Positions 1 through 8,744 of a stretch of DNA of 64,000 nucleotides are shown piece after piece; position 1 is the first letter of the stretch, and every line of letters begins with the position of its first letter. Under the pieces are notes generated by a model. The model did not search any database. It was given only the letters and a program-made list of their open reading frames with translations, and was not told the origin of the DNA. The position numbers were made by a program, and so were the translations under genes. This stretch comes from Thiorhodovibrio frisius (GTDB lineage Bacteria; Pseudomonadota; Gammaproteobacteria; Chromatiales; Chromatiaceae), in NCBI RefSeq assembly GCF_033954835.1, contig NZ_CP121471.1, positions 2,288,501 to 2,352,500 of the forward strand, given 5' to 3'.

Positions 1-247
1 TCGTCCGCTGATAGATGCCGACCACGGCTACGGGTGCGTTGAGCTGGTTTTCCGAGATCTCGATCAGGTAGAGACGGCAAGCCGTGGAATCCTGTTGTTC
101 GCTCAACTTGGCACTGTGGTTACAGCGCGTGATCTCCGAGCTGATCTTGTTGTAATAACTGCGGATCTCGCCGATGGCTTGGTCATCGGCCTGTACCGGC
201 ATGGCTGCAATAACGTGGATAACGAGAAGGAAGCGAAAGAGTCTCAT
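1..247 (-). CDS. Exported protein of unknown function, N-terminal part (cut by window edge)
   Basis: An open minus-strand frame runs from an ATG at 247 to the window edge with 82 sense codons and no stop. It starts MRLFRFLLVIHVIAAMPVQA, a typical Sec signal peptide (Arg near the N-terminus, hydrophobic core, AQA-like cleavage site before DDQAIGE). The mature part is predicted soluble with two cysteines (NKISSEITRCNHS and STACRLY), which could form a periplasmic disulfide. A GAGG Shine-Dalgarno lies about 7 nt before the ATG. The next gene upstream on the same strand (342-2075) is also exported, with a 94-nt gap, so the two may be cotranscribed. I do not recognise the family. Confidence 0.75.
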   Translation of the reverse strand, partial: MRLFRFLLVIHVIAAMPVQADDQAIGEIRSYYNKISSEITRCNHSAKLSEQQDSTACRLYLIEISENQLNAPVAVVGIYQRT

Positions 248-341
248 AGTGATTCCTCAGATCGATGGATGGATAGGCGGTTCAAGTTCGGGTAGCGGCC
301 ATCCGTTCAGCATGGCGCCCCGTCCAATCTCGGAATTTGCC

Positions 342-2075
342 TCAGTTCTCGCTCGGCGCCATGAACAGTTGCGCCATGTTCTCGATGATGCTGAAGAATA
401 ATCCGGCGCTGAATTCCTTGGTCATGACAGTATCCAGCGGCGGCCATTCAGGTGGGGAAAAGGTCATGGATTCAGATTCGCCGTAGTGCATGTTCCGGAC
501 TTCGATATCACCGATGGCAAGTCCGACAAGTTGCCCGGTCGCGTTGATGTGGAAGATTTCTGAGGTCATGGCCTCCGGATCGCGGGCGTCGGGAAGCAGC
601 AGCTTCAGGGTGGTTTGGCCGTCCCTTTGCCCCACCTTGCCGAGCAGAAATCCGGATTGTTGCAAGTAGTTCAGCAATTCGGCAGCGCCCTCGCGGGTGG
701 TGAGAAATGGTGACTCCAGCAGTGAGCGGTTGTTCCGGACAAGGTCGTCGACGTCATTGACCAGATTTGCAGAAAGGCTAAAGCTGAACCCGCCCTCGGG
801 GCTGGGCTGCAAATCCACCTTGAACGAGGGCACGGGGCCCGGTTCCGAGGTGCGACGAAGTACTTTTTCGCCTTTGGTGTACAGGATGGCTCCCTCCGGA
901 GCTGTTCTGTAGGCCAACTCCAGTTCCTCCGAGCGACGCAGTTGCGTCTCAAAGGAGTTTCCCCCGATGTCCATGGCCACATAGGCGGTGATGGGGGTAT
1001 TGGTTGGCGCCCGAGTGTAAAGCAGCGTTCCTTCGAGCGCCTCCAGCTCCGCAAGGGCCCCCGCAGCGCCGATCAGCGCGTCGGTAAAGACTTCCAGTCG
1101 GGAGTCGTATTGCTCCATGGCCTCCTGTAGCTCTCGCGCCGGTGCAAGCCATGGGCTGTCTGGATAGCCCGCTTCGAGTTGAGCGAGAAGTTCCCGGGCG
1201 TTATCGGGCTGGCCAAGGGCGGCATGGGACCAGGCGCGCTGAAAGATGATCTTGTCCCCGTCTTCGGAGAGAGGCTGCCGCTCGAGAAGGGCGAGGGCGT
1301 CGGCGAATTTCTTGTCCTGAATGGACGCTTCTGCGGAAATCTGGCGGATGGCCGGCTCTTCCCGTTCATCCTCTGTCATCTGAAAAAGAAGCAGGTCGCG
1401 CAGAAATTGCGCCGCCTGGTTATGAGAGAAATCGTGCAGCGCGATGGCTTTTTTCGACTTACTTTGTTGGCTATCTGCGGCGAGCGCAGCGATTTGGGCC
1501 AGATCATCGTCCTGATCAAGCTGATCAAGCATGGGCTTGAGGCGCGCCAAGAGATCCTTCTTTTCCCTAACTTCCCCGGCGGCTTCGAGCAGGTACACCG
1601 ATTTCAGCAGAAAATCGGGATCGTCGAGGAGCTGATCGCCAAAGTCATCCATGGCGGCCCCCATACCCTGGGTAAAGTGTTCCGGAAATGTGGGGCTTTG
1701 CTCCCGAGAGAATTCGTCAATCAATCCGGAGAGCAATTGGCGATAGTCGCTGGCGTTGGCAAATGTGGAGCGAAAATAGCGTGCTTGAAGGCTTTGGGGG
1801 TAATCCAAAGCCAACAATTCTTGCATCTTTTCGACTTGTGGTTGGTTTTGGAATACCGTTGCGACCATCAACAGATCAAAGGCCACGCGCGGCGCCAGGC
1901 CGGAATTCGGCTGCTTTTCCAGAAAATTCCGGGCGGCCAGGGTATAGCCAGCGGGATCACCTTGATCGAGATACTTCTCTGGGCGTGGATAGTCGTTCTC
2001 GGCAATCGCGCTTATGGAGAAGAGCGCGAAAAGGATCGAAACGCAAGAGTGCAGGGCGGTTCGACCGACGTTCAT
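342..2075 (-). CDS. Large exported protein of unknown function, probably helical repeats
   Basis: 577 aa. The first 25 residues form a Sec signal peptide ending ISAIA before ENDYPRPEKY. The first two thirds is Ala/Leu/Asp-rich and helical with TPR-like patterns (for example FQRAWSHAALGQPDNARELL near residues 280-300), which suggests a periplasmic TPR or scaffold protein. The last 200 residues look more beta-rich, with no transmembrane segment. A GAGGT ribosome site lies 7 nt before the ATG. It precedes the exported gene at 1-247 on the same strand. No family is recognised; a periplasmic binding or assembly role is only inference. Confidence 0.75.
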   Translation of the reverse strand: MNVGRTALHSCVSILFALFSISAIAENDYPRPEKYLDQGDPAGYTLAARNFLEKQPNSGLAPRVAFDLLMVATVFQNQPQVEKMQELLALDYPQSLQARYFRSTFANASDYRQLLSGLIDEFSREQSPTFPEHFTQGMGAAMDDFGDQLLDDPDFLLKSVYLLEAAGEVREKKDLLARLKPMLDQLDQDDDLAQIAALAADSQQSKSKKAIALHDFSHNQAAQFLRDLLLFQMTEDEREEPAIRQISAEASIQDKKFADALALLERQPLSEDGDKIIFQRAWSHAALGQPDNARELLAQLEAGYPDSPWLAPARELQEAMEQYDSRLEVFTDALIGAAGALAELEALEGTLLYTRAPTNTPITAYVAMDIGGNSFETQLRRSEELELAYRTAPEGAILYTKGEKVLRRTSEPGPVPSFKVDLQPSPEGGFSFSLSANLVNDVDDLVRNNRSLLESPFLTTREGAAELLNYLQQSGFLLGKVGQRDGQTTLKLLLPDARDPEAMTSEIFHINATGQLVGLAIGDIEVRNMHYGESESMTFSPPEWPPLDTVMTKEFSAGLFFSIIENMAQLFMAPSEN

Positions 2076-2351
2076 GGAGCAAACCTCTTTGCGATGGTTG
2101 TTGATACCTTTAGCGCGAAATCATAACATTTCGGCTCTTGCGGGGGATCGCGAGGGATGTTTTTATGCTTGCGTATCTGTGGATCGTCAAGTGGCAGAGA
2201 TTTCGCTACATCCTTATCACGCATCGAAATCGCGCCGTGCTTGGGCATGGGGGCTGGTGGCACATCCGTTTCGCGGCTGCTACGCCGCTTGATTCATCCG
2301 GCCCTTGGCCCGATCTGAGAAGCGGTGATAAATCGCAATGAGGTAATCCGG

Positions 2352-2684
2352 ATGGATGTTCTTGAACGAATCGACCAGCAAGTGAAGGGTAACCCGGTAG
2401 TGATCTATATGAAGGGGACGCCGCAATTTCCGCAGTGTGGTTTTTCGATGCGTGCGGCTCAGGCGCTATCGGATTGCAGCGTGCCTTTTGCCTTTGTGAA
2501 TGTGTTGCAAGATCCGGAGATTTTCGAGAATCTGCCGCGCTACGCGGACTGGCCGACCTTCCCGCAGATTTATGTTGCTGGTGAGCTGATCGGTGGCTGC
2601 GACATCACGCTCGAGCTGCATCAGTCGGGTGAGCTGAAATCGATGATGGAAGCGGCGGCAGCGAAACAACCCGAGGCTGGCTGA
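2352..2684 (+). CDS. grxD: Monothiol glutaredoxin GrxD (Grx4)
   Basis: 110 aa. MDVLERIDQQVKGNPVVIYM and the CGFS active site (Cys29 in PQCGFSMRA) are the signature of monothiol glutaredoxins, which bind a 2Fe-2S cluster with glutathione and deliver or sense Fe-S clusters with BolA-type partners. The GSH-binding segments WPTFPQIYVAGELIGGCDI are present. An ATG 27 nt upstream (2325) is in frame, but 2352 is chosen because it matches the family N-terminus and has GAGGT at 2340-2344. The length fits the family (about 105-115 aa). No BolA gene is adjacent. Confidence 0.96.
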   Translation: MDVLERIDQQVKGNPVVIYMKGTPQFPQCGFSMRAAQALSDCSVPFAFVNVLQDPEIFENLPRYADWPTFPQIYVAGELIGGCDITLELHQSGELKSMMEAAAAKQPEAG

Positions 2685-2767
2685 ACGCGCGAGGGGTTGG
2701 CTCGCTCAAGCGTTTTCATTGAAGTCTCTTGGTTGGGACTGTGAACCTGTGAGCTGGGAACCTTCGC

Positions 2768-2813
2768 GTGAATGACATGGATTCATTGTCCGGGGTGGCC
2801 GGGACTATGCACC
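2768..2813. repeat. Dispersed 46-bp repeat, copy 1 (of 3)
   Basis: The segment carries the landmarks GAATGACATGGATTCATT and CCGGGGTGGCCGGGACTATG, shared with 4184-4231 and 35814-35860. The first half can fold (AATGA...TCATT). The right end overlaps the last codons and TAG stop of the convergent rnt gene. It lies between grxD and rnt, where a terminator would be expected. Confidence 0.6.
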
Positions 2814-3440
2814 TTCGGGCAAACCGCGTTCGCGGCATTGGTTGACGATGCGGCAGAACAGCCGGGCGGTTTGTTCGGCGTCGTAAATGGCCGAGTGTGC
2901 TTCGCTGTCGTCCCAGTCGAGTCCGGCGGCGCGTGCCGCTTTGGCAAGCACGGTCTGGCCGTATGTCAGCCCCGCCAGGGAGACAGTGTCGAGCACACTG
3001 AAGGCATGGAAGGGGTTGCGCTTGAAGCCGGTACGCTCGATGGCGGCTTTCAAAAACCCGAGGTCGAAATGTGCGTTGTGACCGACCAGAATGGCGCGGT
3101 TGCAGGCGCTTGACTTGACTGCCTTGCGCACCGGGTTCAAGACCTGTTTGATCGCATCGCTTTCGGCAATGGCAGCGCGGAAGGGGTGGTAGGGGTCGAT
3201 CTTATTAAAGGCGAGCGCCCGCGGGTCGAGTTCGGCCCCCACGAAGGGCGAAACGTGACAGGCGATGGTTGGCCCGGGCTCGAGCCAACCCGCGTGATCC
3301 ATGTTGATAACAATTGCCGCAATTTCGAGCAGTGCGTGGCGCTGGGGGTCGAAGCCGGCCGTTTCTAAATCGACCACCACCGGCAAAAAACCGCGAAAGC
3401 GGCGGGCGATCAGGCTTTGACTCTGGTTTTCGGAATCCAT
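2805..3440 (-). CDS. rnt: Ribonuclease T
   Basis: 211 aa, the usual RNase T length. RNase T is a homodimeric DEDDh 3'-5' exonuclease that trims tRNA 3' ends (CCA turnover) and matures 5S and 23S rRNA. The DEDD motifs are visible: [12 protein letters not shown] (Asp24, Glu26), the central [11 protein letters not shown], and the C-terminal [14 protein letters not shown] with the catalytic His and Asp. The gene converges on grxD, and its stop codon lies inside a dispersed repeat. A 21-nt gap separates it from the upstream exported-protein gene, so the two are likely cotranscribed. Confidence 0.95.
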   Translation of the reverse strand: MDSENQSQSLIARRFRGFLPVVVDLETAGFDPQRHALLEIAAIVINMDHAGWLEPGPTIACHVSPFVGAELDPRALAFNKIDPYHPFRAAIAESDAIKQVLNPVRKAVKSSACNRAILVGHNAHFDLGFLKAAIERTGFKRNPFHAFSVLDTVSLAGLTYGQTVLAKAARAAGLDWDDSEAHSAIYDAEQTARLFCRIVNQCRERGLPEGA

Positions 3441-3461
3441 TGGTCAGGGTGGGGATCGCTG

Positions 3462-3941
3462 TTACTGAGCAGTTGTGCCAGTCGCTTCATCCGCGACCAC
3501 CGGTTCGCAGTGGAAGCGGCGAAAATGTGCGTTGCCGTCGGCCTCGGCCTCAGTGATATAGAGTTGGTTATTGCTAAGATCGATGCGCAGGCGACCGTTA
3601 TCGGCGTCGACCTGGGTTTCCCGTGACCATACCGCCTCGGCGCGATTCAGCCAGGCGGCACTGCTCTCGATGCGGGCGGGCTCGATGTTGTAAGCCTCTC
3701 CCGGGCTGGTTTTGATGATTGTCAGGGTGATGGGTTCTTGGTTTTCCGCTGCGACCTCGGTATAGCTGACCTGGCCTTGCCCATCGAAGCTGACCTGCCG
3801 CGTGGGCTGTTCAACGCAACTTAAGCTAATGCGCGTTGGCGCGGGTGGTGCTTCGGTGGCGAAAGCTGTGGGCTGCAAAACCAGCAAGCTGGCCGCTAAC
3901 GCAAGCATAAACGGGCGGTTTTGGGCGGAGATTCTGAACAT
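3462..3941 (-). CDS. Small periplasmic protein of unknown function
   Basis: 159 aa. A 28-residue signal peptide (MFRISAQNRPFMLALAASLL onward, ending TAFA before TEAPPAP) precedes a beta-rich region with SLSCVEQPTRQVSFDGQG and a second cysteine near the end (RRFHCEPV), a plausible disulfide pair. AGGA lies 5 nt before the ATG. The gene is immediately upstream of rnt on the same strand. The family is not recognised. Confidence 0.7.
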   Translation of the reverse strand: MFRISAQNRPFMLALAASLLVLQPTAFATEAPPAPTRISLSCVEQPTRQVSFDGQGQVSYTEVAAENQEPITLTIIKTSPGEAYNIEPARIESSAAWLNRAEAVWSRETQVDADNGRLRIDLSNNQLYITEAEADGNAHFRRFHCEPVVADEATGTTAQ

Positions 3942-4421
3942 CGTGATCCTGTGGTGATTTCCGGTCGGGTTTGATGAAGGTCCAATCGATGCGTCCGGGG
4001 CTGTCCGCTGGGCAGGTTTGACCCAGGCCAGCCGGTCAGCAATCTGTCATCGCTTGGTTTTGTGGCATCTTATCAGGAATGGCTTGGGCTGCTCCTTCCG
4101 CGCGCTGGAGGTGGCCTGTGGGCGGCTGCTGCCGCGTCGCGCGTTTACAGGAGCGGGGTAATCCGCTATTTTTATCGGGTTGACCTGAATCACATGGATT
4201 CATTCGCACGGGGTGGTCTGGACTATGAGCGTGAATGGGCTTTACCGAGAGACAACGGCATCACTTTTCGGGGTGAGCGGGACCATGCGCGTGCGGTCAT
4301 TACCAGTCTATGAGCCTCTGGTATCGGGCCTTGCGGCGGGGACATCCATCGGCAATGTCTTTCCGTGGCATCCGGCACGGCATCAGGCGGTTTCGTCATT
4401 TTTTTCAGGAGCGCGATCCCG
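3942..4421. other. 480-bp intergenic region upstream of aroA
   Basis: No convincing gene is seen. A possible 83-codon frame at 4062-4313 has low-quality composition and no ribosome site. The region contains dispersed repeat copy 2 and a partial copy (4267-4287, TTCGGGGTGAGCGGGACCATG-like). The aroA/cmk promoter must lie here, but no clear -35/-10 pair stood out. Confidence 0.5.
4184..4231. repeat. Dispersed 46-bp repeat, copy 2 (of 3)
   Basis: It begins CCTGAATCACATGGATTCAT and continues through GGGGTGGTCTGGACTATGAG. It matches copies at 2768 and 35814 over nearly the whole length. GAATC...GATTC forms a short inverted repeat at its left end. A degenerate right half recurs about 35 bp downstream. 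Confidence 0.6.
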
Positions 4422-5744
4422 GTGACGGCTCAGCATGAACTGCGCTTTGATCTGGCCCCGGGCGGGAAGCTTGGCGGTTGCTTTGCTGTGCCTGGGGATA
4501 AATCGATTTCTCACCGGGCGGTGATGTTGGGCGCCATCGCCGATGGTGAAAGCCGCATCTCCGGGTTTCTTGAAGGGGCCGACAGTCTTGCCACGCTCAA
4601 GGCGCTGCGCCAGCTTGGAGTCGAGATTGAGGGGCCGGACCAGGGGTGTTTGCAGGTGCAGGGTGTTGGCCTGCATGGTCTGCGGCCATCGCGGACGCCG
4701 CTTGACATGGGCAACTCTGGCACCTCCATGCGGCTGCTGACGGGGCTGCTCAGTGGGCAGTATTTCGCGAGCGAACTGATCGGCGATGCCTCTCTGACCA
4801 GGCGACCCATGCGGCGCGTGACCGATCCGCTTATTCAAATGGGAGCGCGCATCGCGACCAGCCCCGAGGGAACTGCGCCGCTGCACATTCAACCGGCCGT
4901 GGGGCTCACCGGCATCCGTTACGCCATGCCGGTGGCCAGCGCGCAGGTGAAATCAAGTCTTCTGCTGGCCGGTCTCTACGCCAGCGGGGAGACCTCTGTG
5001 ATCGAGCCGGCGCCCACTCGCGATCATACCGAGCGAATGCTGGGCGCGCTGGGCTGCGCGGTGGATCAGGATGGTGCCTGCATTCGCGTGCGGGGCGGGC
5101 AGCGTCTGACCGGCACGGCCATTGCTGTACCGGGTGATATCTCCTCAGCGGCGTTTTTTCTAGTCGGAGCCAGTATCGCCGCCAACAGCGAGCTGACATT
5201 GACTGGTGTTGGCGTGAATCCAACCCGCACCGGTGTCATCGACATTCTCAAGGCGATGGGTGCCGATATCACGCTCGTTGATGCGCGCGACCAGGGGGGC
5301 GAGCCGGTGGCGGACCTGCGAGTGCGCTCAGCCGAGCTGAAGGGTATTCGCATTCCGTCCGATCTGGTGCCCCTGGCCATTGATGAATTCCCGGCCATTT
5401 TTGTCGCTGCCGCCTGCGCTCAGGGTGAGACTCTGCTACGCGGCGCAGAGGAGTTGCGGGTGAAGGAGAGCGACCGCATTCAGACGATGGCTGACGGGCT
5501 GCGGGTGCTCGGGATTGAGGCCGAGGCGCTGCCTGACGGGCTGCGCATTCAAGGCGGAGCCTTGCAGGGCGGCAGTGTCGACAGTCATGGCGATCATCGC
5601 GTGGCCATGGCTTTTGCAATGGCGGCGCTGCGCGCGAGCGCCCCCATTGAGGTGCGCGACTGTGCCAATGTGAATACGTCCTTTCCCGGCTTCGCCAGTC
5701 TGGCGGCCAGCGCCGGGCTTGGCATTGTCGAGCGTTACGGCTGA
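4422..5744 (+). CDS. aroA: 3-phosphoshikimate 1-carboxyvinyltransferase (EPSP synthase)
   Basis: 440 aa from a GTG start. The enzyme transfers the enolpyruvyl group of PEP to shikimate-3-phosphate, the sixth step of the shikimate pathway. Hallmarks are PGDKSISHRAVMLG near the N-terminus, LDMGNSGTSMRLLTGLL (PEP/inhibitor-binding loop), RVKESDRI and DHRVAMAFAMAAL near the C-terminus. An in-frame ATG at 4365 would add 19 atypical residues; GTG at 4422 has AGGAG 10 nt upstream and gives the family N-terminus, so it is preferred. The stop overlaps the cmk ATG by one base (TGATG), giving translational coupling in the conserved aroA-cmk-rpsA-ihfB order. Confidence 0.96.
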   Translation: MTAQHELRFDLAPGGKLGGCFAVPGDKSISHRAVMLGAIADGESRISGFLEGADSLATLKALRQLGVEIEGPDQGCLQVQGVGLHGLRPSRTPLDMGNSGTSMRLLTGLLSGQYFASELIGDASLTRRPMRRVTDPLIQMGARIATSPEGTAPLHIQPAVGLTGIRYAMPVASAQVKSSLLLAGLYASGETSVIEPAPTRDHTERMLGALGCAVDQDGACIRVRGGQRLTGTAIAVPGDISSAAFFLVGASIAANSELTLTGVGVNPTRTGVIDILKAMGADITLVDARDQGGEPVADLRVRSAELKGIRIPSDLVPLAIDEFPAIFVAAACAQGETLLRGAEELRVKESDRIQTMADGLRVLGIEAEALPDGLRIQGGALQGGSVDSHGDHRVAMAFAMAALRASAPIEVRDCANVNTSFPGFASLAASAGLGIVERYG

Positions 5745-6436
5745 TGTCTGCGCAGTTGGGGGCTGGGCGCCAAGCTCCGGTGATCACCATTGATGGACCC
5801 TCCGGTTGCGGCAAGGGCACCATCGCCGCCATGCTGGCCGAGCGCCTGGGTTGGCATTTGCTCGACAGTGGCGCGCTGTACCGGGGGCTTGGTTTTGCCG
5901 CCGCGTCCGCTGGGGTCGATCTTGATGATGGGGAGGCGCTGGGTCGGCTCGCGCAAGGGCTTGATCTAACCTTCTCCGGGCAGCGCCTGCTGCTTGAGGG
6001 CAGCGATATTTCCGCTGATATTCGCACCGAAACTGTCGCTGCGGCCGCCTCGCGGGTCGCGCGCCATGCGCGAGTGCGCGCCGCCATGCTTGGCTGGCAG
6101 CGCGATGCCGCGCGACCGCCGGGGCTGGTGGCGGACGGTCGTGACATGGGCACAGTGGTCTTTGCGACGGCCGCGCTGAAGTTTTATCTGGACGCGAGCC
6201 TGAACGAACGCGCGAACCGGCGCTATAAACAGTTGAATGACAAAGGTGTGGATGCTAACCTTGCCGACTTGGTCGATGACCTGCGCGAGCGCGATGGGCG
6301 GGATCAGCAGCGGGCGCTGAGTCCGCTGGCCGCTGCGGGCGATGCGATTGTCATCGATACGACGACGATGTCCGTTGATGCCGTCTTCGCTCAAGTAATG
6401 GATGCGGTGCGCCGCTCCCTGCCTTCGCTGTGCTGA
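5744..6436 (+). CDS. cmk: Cytidylate kinase
   Basis: 230 aa. It phosphorylates CMP and dCMP with ATP. The P-loop GPSGCGKGTIAAML is near residue 17, followed by the CMP-binding region (LLDSGALYRGLGFAA) and the lid RDMGTVVF...LDASLNERANRRY. It starts within the aroA stop codon, so the two are cotranslated. Length and order match gammaproteobacterial cmk. Confidence 0.96.
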   Translation: MSAQLGAGRQAPVITIDGPSGCGKGTIAAMLAERLGWHLLDSGALYRGLGFAAASAGVDLDDGEALGRLAQGLDLTFSGQRLLLEGSDISADIRTETVAAAASRVARHARVRAAMLGWQRDAARPPGLVADGRDMGTVVFATAALKFYLDASLNERANRRYKQLNDKGVDANLADLVDDLRERDGRDQQRALSPLAAAGDAIVIDTTTMSVDAVFAQVMDAVRRSLPSLC

Positions 6437-6517
6437 TGCGCTCGGCGCGTTCCGCTGGCGCCAATGCCACGCGGGTGCGCGCTATTTTGCGTTTTGATAG
6501 CCCATAAGGATTGTATC

Positions 6518-6552
6518 GTCGCCGGCGGCTGTGCCCGCCGGCTAGTTTTTTT
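6518..6552 (+). terminator. Hairpin with T-tract between cmk and rpsA
   Basis: GCCGGCGG and CCGCCGGC form an 8-bp all-GC stem around a short loop and are followed within three bases by seven T residues. This is the form of a Rho-independent terminator ending the aroA-cmk transcript. It could instead act as an attenuator in the rpsA leader. Confidence 0.6.
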
Positions 6553-6638
6553 AACCTAACCCTCCGTGAACGTGTTGGTGCGCACGAATAGCCATCAACC
6601 GCCGGAGCGAGGCGAGAACGCCGGGAACTTCCACGCTC

Positions 6639-8318
6639 ATGACCGAAAGCTTTGCCGACCTCTTTGAAGAGAGCCTGACTAACACCCAACTCCAGCCCGG
6701 CACCATCATTACCGGGCAGGTCGTCGACATCACCGGAGATGCGGTGATTGTCAATGCCGGCCTCAAGTCCGAGGGCATCATCCCTCGCAGCCAGTTCCTG
6801 TCCCCCGAGGGCGAACTCGAGGTGGCCATTGGCGACGATGTCCAGGTCGCGCTCGACGCAGTCGAGGACGGCTTCGGTGTCACCCGTCTGTCGCGCGAGA
6901 AGGCCAAGCGCTTCGCCGCTTGGGATACGCTTGAAACGGCCTTTGACGATGGCGCGACTGTCACTGGCATGATCAACGGCAAGGTTAAGGGCGGATTCAC
7001 GGTCGAGCTTGGCAGCGTGCGTGCATTTCTGCCCGGCTCCCTGGTCGATGTGCGCCCGGTGCGCGATACCGCTTATCTGGAAGGCAAAGATCTCGAGTTC
7101 AAGGTCATTAAGCTCGACCGGCGGCGCAACAACGTCGTGGTCTCGCGCCGCGCAGTGGTTGAGGAAGAATACAGCGCCGAGCGCGATGCGCTGCTTGATA
7201 AGCTCGAGGAAGGCGTCGAGCTGATGGGCGTGGTCAAGAACCTGACTGACTATGGCGCCTTCCTGGATCTCGGCGGCATCGACGGCTTGTTGCACATTAC
7301 CGATATGGCCTGGCGTCGGGTCAAGCACCCGTCCGAGGTGGTCGAGATTGGCCAAGAGGTGATGGTCAAGGTGCTCAAGTTCGACCGCGACCGCCAGCGC
7401 GTCTCCCTGGGCCTCAAGCAGATGGGCGAGGACCCTTGGGTCAATATTGCGCGTCGCTACCCGGAAAGCACTCGCGTATTCGGCAAGGTCACCAACATCG
7501 CCGACTATGGCTGCTTCGTCGAGATCGAAGAGGGCGTGGAAGGCTTGGTGCACGTCTCCGAGATGGACTGGACCAACAAGAACATCCATCCGAGCAAGGT
7601 GGTATCACTGGGCGACGAGGTCGAGGTCATGGTGCTCGACATCGACGAGGAGCGCCGCCGCATCTCCCTTGGCGTCAAGCAGTGTCAGACCAATCCCTGG
7701 GACGAGTTCTCGGCTACCCACAAGAAGGGCGATCACGTCAGCGGTCAGATCAAGTCCATTACCGACTTCGGCATCTTCATCGGGCTCGACGGCGGTATCG
7801 ATGGTCTGGTGCATCTGTCGGACATCTCCTGGGACGAGACCGGCGAGGACTCGCTGCGCAACTACAAGAAGGGCGATGTACTCGAGACGGTCGTGCTCTC
7901 GGTCGATCCGGAACGCGAGCGCATTTCCCTTGGCGTGAAGCAGCTTGATAAAGATCCTTTCTCCAGTTTTGTCGGACTGCATGAAAAAGGCAGCATCGTC
8001 AAAGGCACGGTCATTGAGGTCGATGCCAAGGGCGCAACCATCGCGCTGACCGAGGGTGTCGAGGGCTATCTGCGCGCCTCTGAGATTTCCCGTGATCGCG
8101 TCGAGGATGCGCGTTCAGTGCTTAAGCCCGATGAGGAAGTCGAGGCCAAGTTCGTCGGTGTGGATCGCAAGAATCGCACCATTTCGCTGTCGATCAAGGC
8201 TAAGGATAGCGCCGACGAGCAGGCAGCCATTAAAGGCTACGCCAGCGAGGCGCAGGCCGGCACCGCGACTCTTGGCGACATTCTGAAACAGCAGATGGAG
8301 GAAGCCCAGAGGGATTGA
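6639..8318 (+). CDS. rpsA: 30S ribosomal protein S1
   Basis: 559 aa, the standard size for S1. It contains six S1/OB repeats; the repeated pattern (V)xNxTDYGAFxxLxGxxGLxHxxDxxW is clear at residues 190-270, 280-360 and 370-450. S1 binds mRNA leaders at the 30S platform and helps unfold them for initiation. No Shine-Dalgarno is near the ATG (only GGAG about 33 nt upstream), as is known for rpsA of enteric bacteria, where S1 represses its own translation through a structured leader. The gene follows cmk after a 202-bp leader with a terminator-like hairpin. Confidence 0.97.
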   Translation: MTESFADLFEESLTNTQLQPGTIITGQVVDITGDAVIVNAGLKSEGIIPRSQFLSPEGELEVAIGDDVQVALDAVEDGFGVTRLSREKAKRFAAWDTLETAFDDGATVTGMINGKVKGGFTVELGSVRAFLPGSLVDVRPVRDTAYLEGKDLEFKVIKLDRRRNNVVVSRRAVVEEEYSAERDALLDKLEEGVELMGVVKNLTDYGAFLDLGGIDGLLHITDMAWRRVKHPSEVVEIGQEVMVKVLKFDRDRQRVSLGLKQMGEDPWVNIARRYPESTRVFGKVTNIADYGCFVEIEEGVEGLVHVSEMDWTNKNIHPSKVVSLGDEVEVMVLDIDEERRRISLGVKQCQTNPWDEFSATHKKGDHVSGQIKSITDFGIFIGLDGGIDGLVHLSDISWDETGEDSLRNYKKGDVLETVVLSVDPERERISLGVKQLDKDPFSSFVGLHEKGSIVKGTVIEVDAKGATIALTEGVEGYLRASEISRDRVEDARSVLKPDEEVEAKFVGVDRKNRTISLSIKAKDSADEQAAIKGYASEAQAGTATLGDILKQQMEEAQRD

Positions 8319-8405
8319 CGCTTCTGTGACCCTCAATCCCTGATTCAGCGATTATGGCGGGCGCTGGAGTCCAGTCGCCCCGCCAAGGATGGAAGATTAT
8401 CCGCT

Positions 8406-8720
8406 ATGATGAAATCCGAGCTGATCGAGGCACTGTCCGATGGACAGAGCCATCTGGCCTACAAGGATGTAGAGCTCGCAGTGCGTTGCATCCTCGAGTG
8501 CATGAGTACCGCCCTAGCCACTGGCGAGCGTATTGAAATTCGCGGCTTCGGCAGCTTTTCCCTGCATTATCGGCCACCGCGCGTCGGGCGCAATCCCAAG
8601 ACCGGCGACTCGGTGGCGCTCTCGGGCAAGCATGTGCCGCACTTCAAACCCGGCAAAGAGTTGCGTGATCGTGTCAACGAGGCCTTCGAGGTTGAGCTTT
8701 CGAGGCTGGCTGACAACTGA
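8406..8720 (+). CDS. ihfB: Integration host factor subunit beta
   Basis: 104 aa of the DNABII (HU/IHF) fold. [20 protein letters not shown], the arm region [20 protein letters not shown] with the intercalating-proline motif ([29 protein letters not shown]) identify IHF-beta. With IHF-alpha it forms a heterodimer that sharply bends DNA for transcription, replication and recombination. It follows rpsA by 87 nt, as in other gammaproteobacteria. Two adjacent ATG codons (8406, 8409) are possible starts. Confidence 0.95.
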   Translation: MMKSELIEALSDGQSHLAYKDVELAVRCILECMSTALATGERIEIRGFGSFSLHYRPPRVGRNPKTGDSVALSGKHVPHFKPGKELRDRVNEAFEVELSRLADN

Positions 8721-8744
8721 ACCCCTGACTGACAGGAGGCCACC

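Noticed and set aside
1179-2126. Plus-strand frame opposite the large exported protein
   Set aside because: Antisense to a gene with a clear signal peptide and ribosome site.
4062-4313. Possible small gene before aroA
   Set aside because: It runs through a dispersed repeat, has no Shine-Dalgarno and poor composition.
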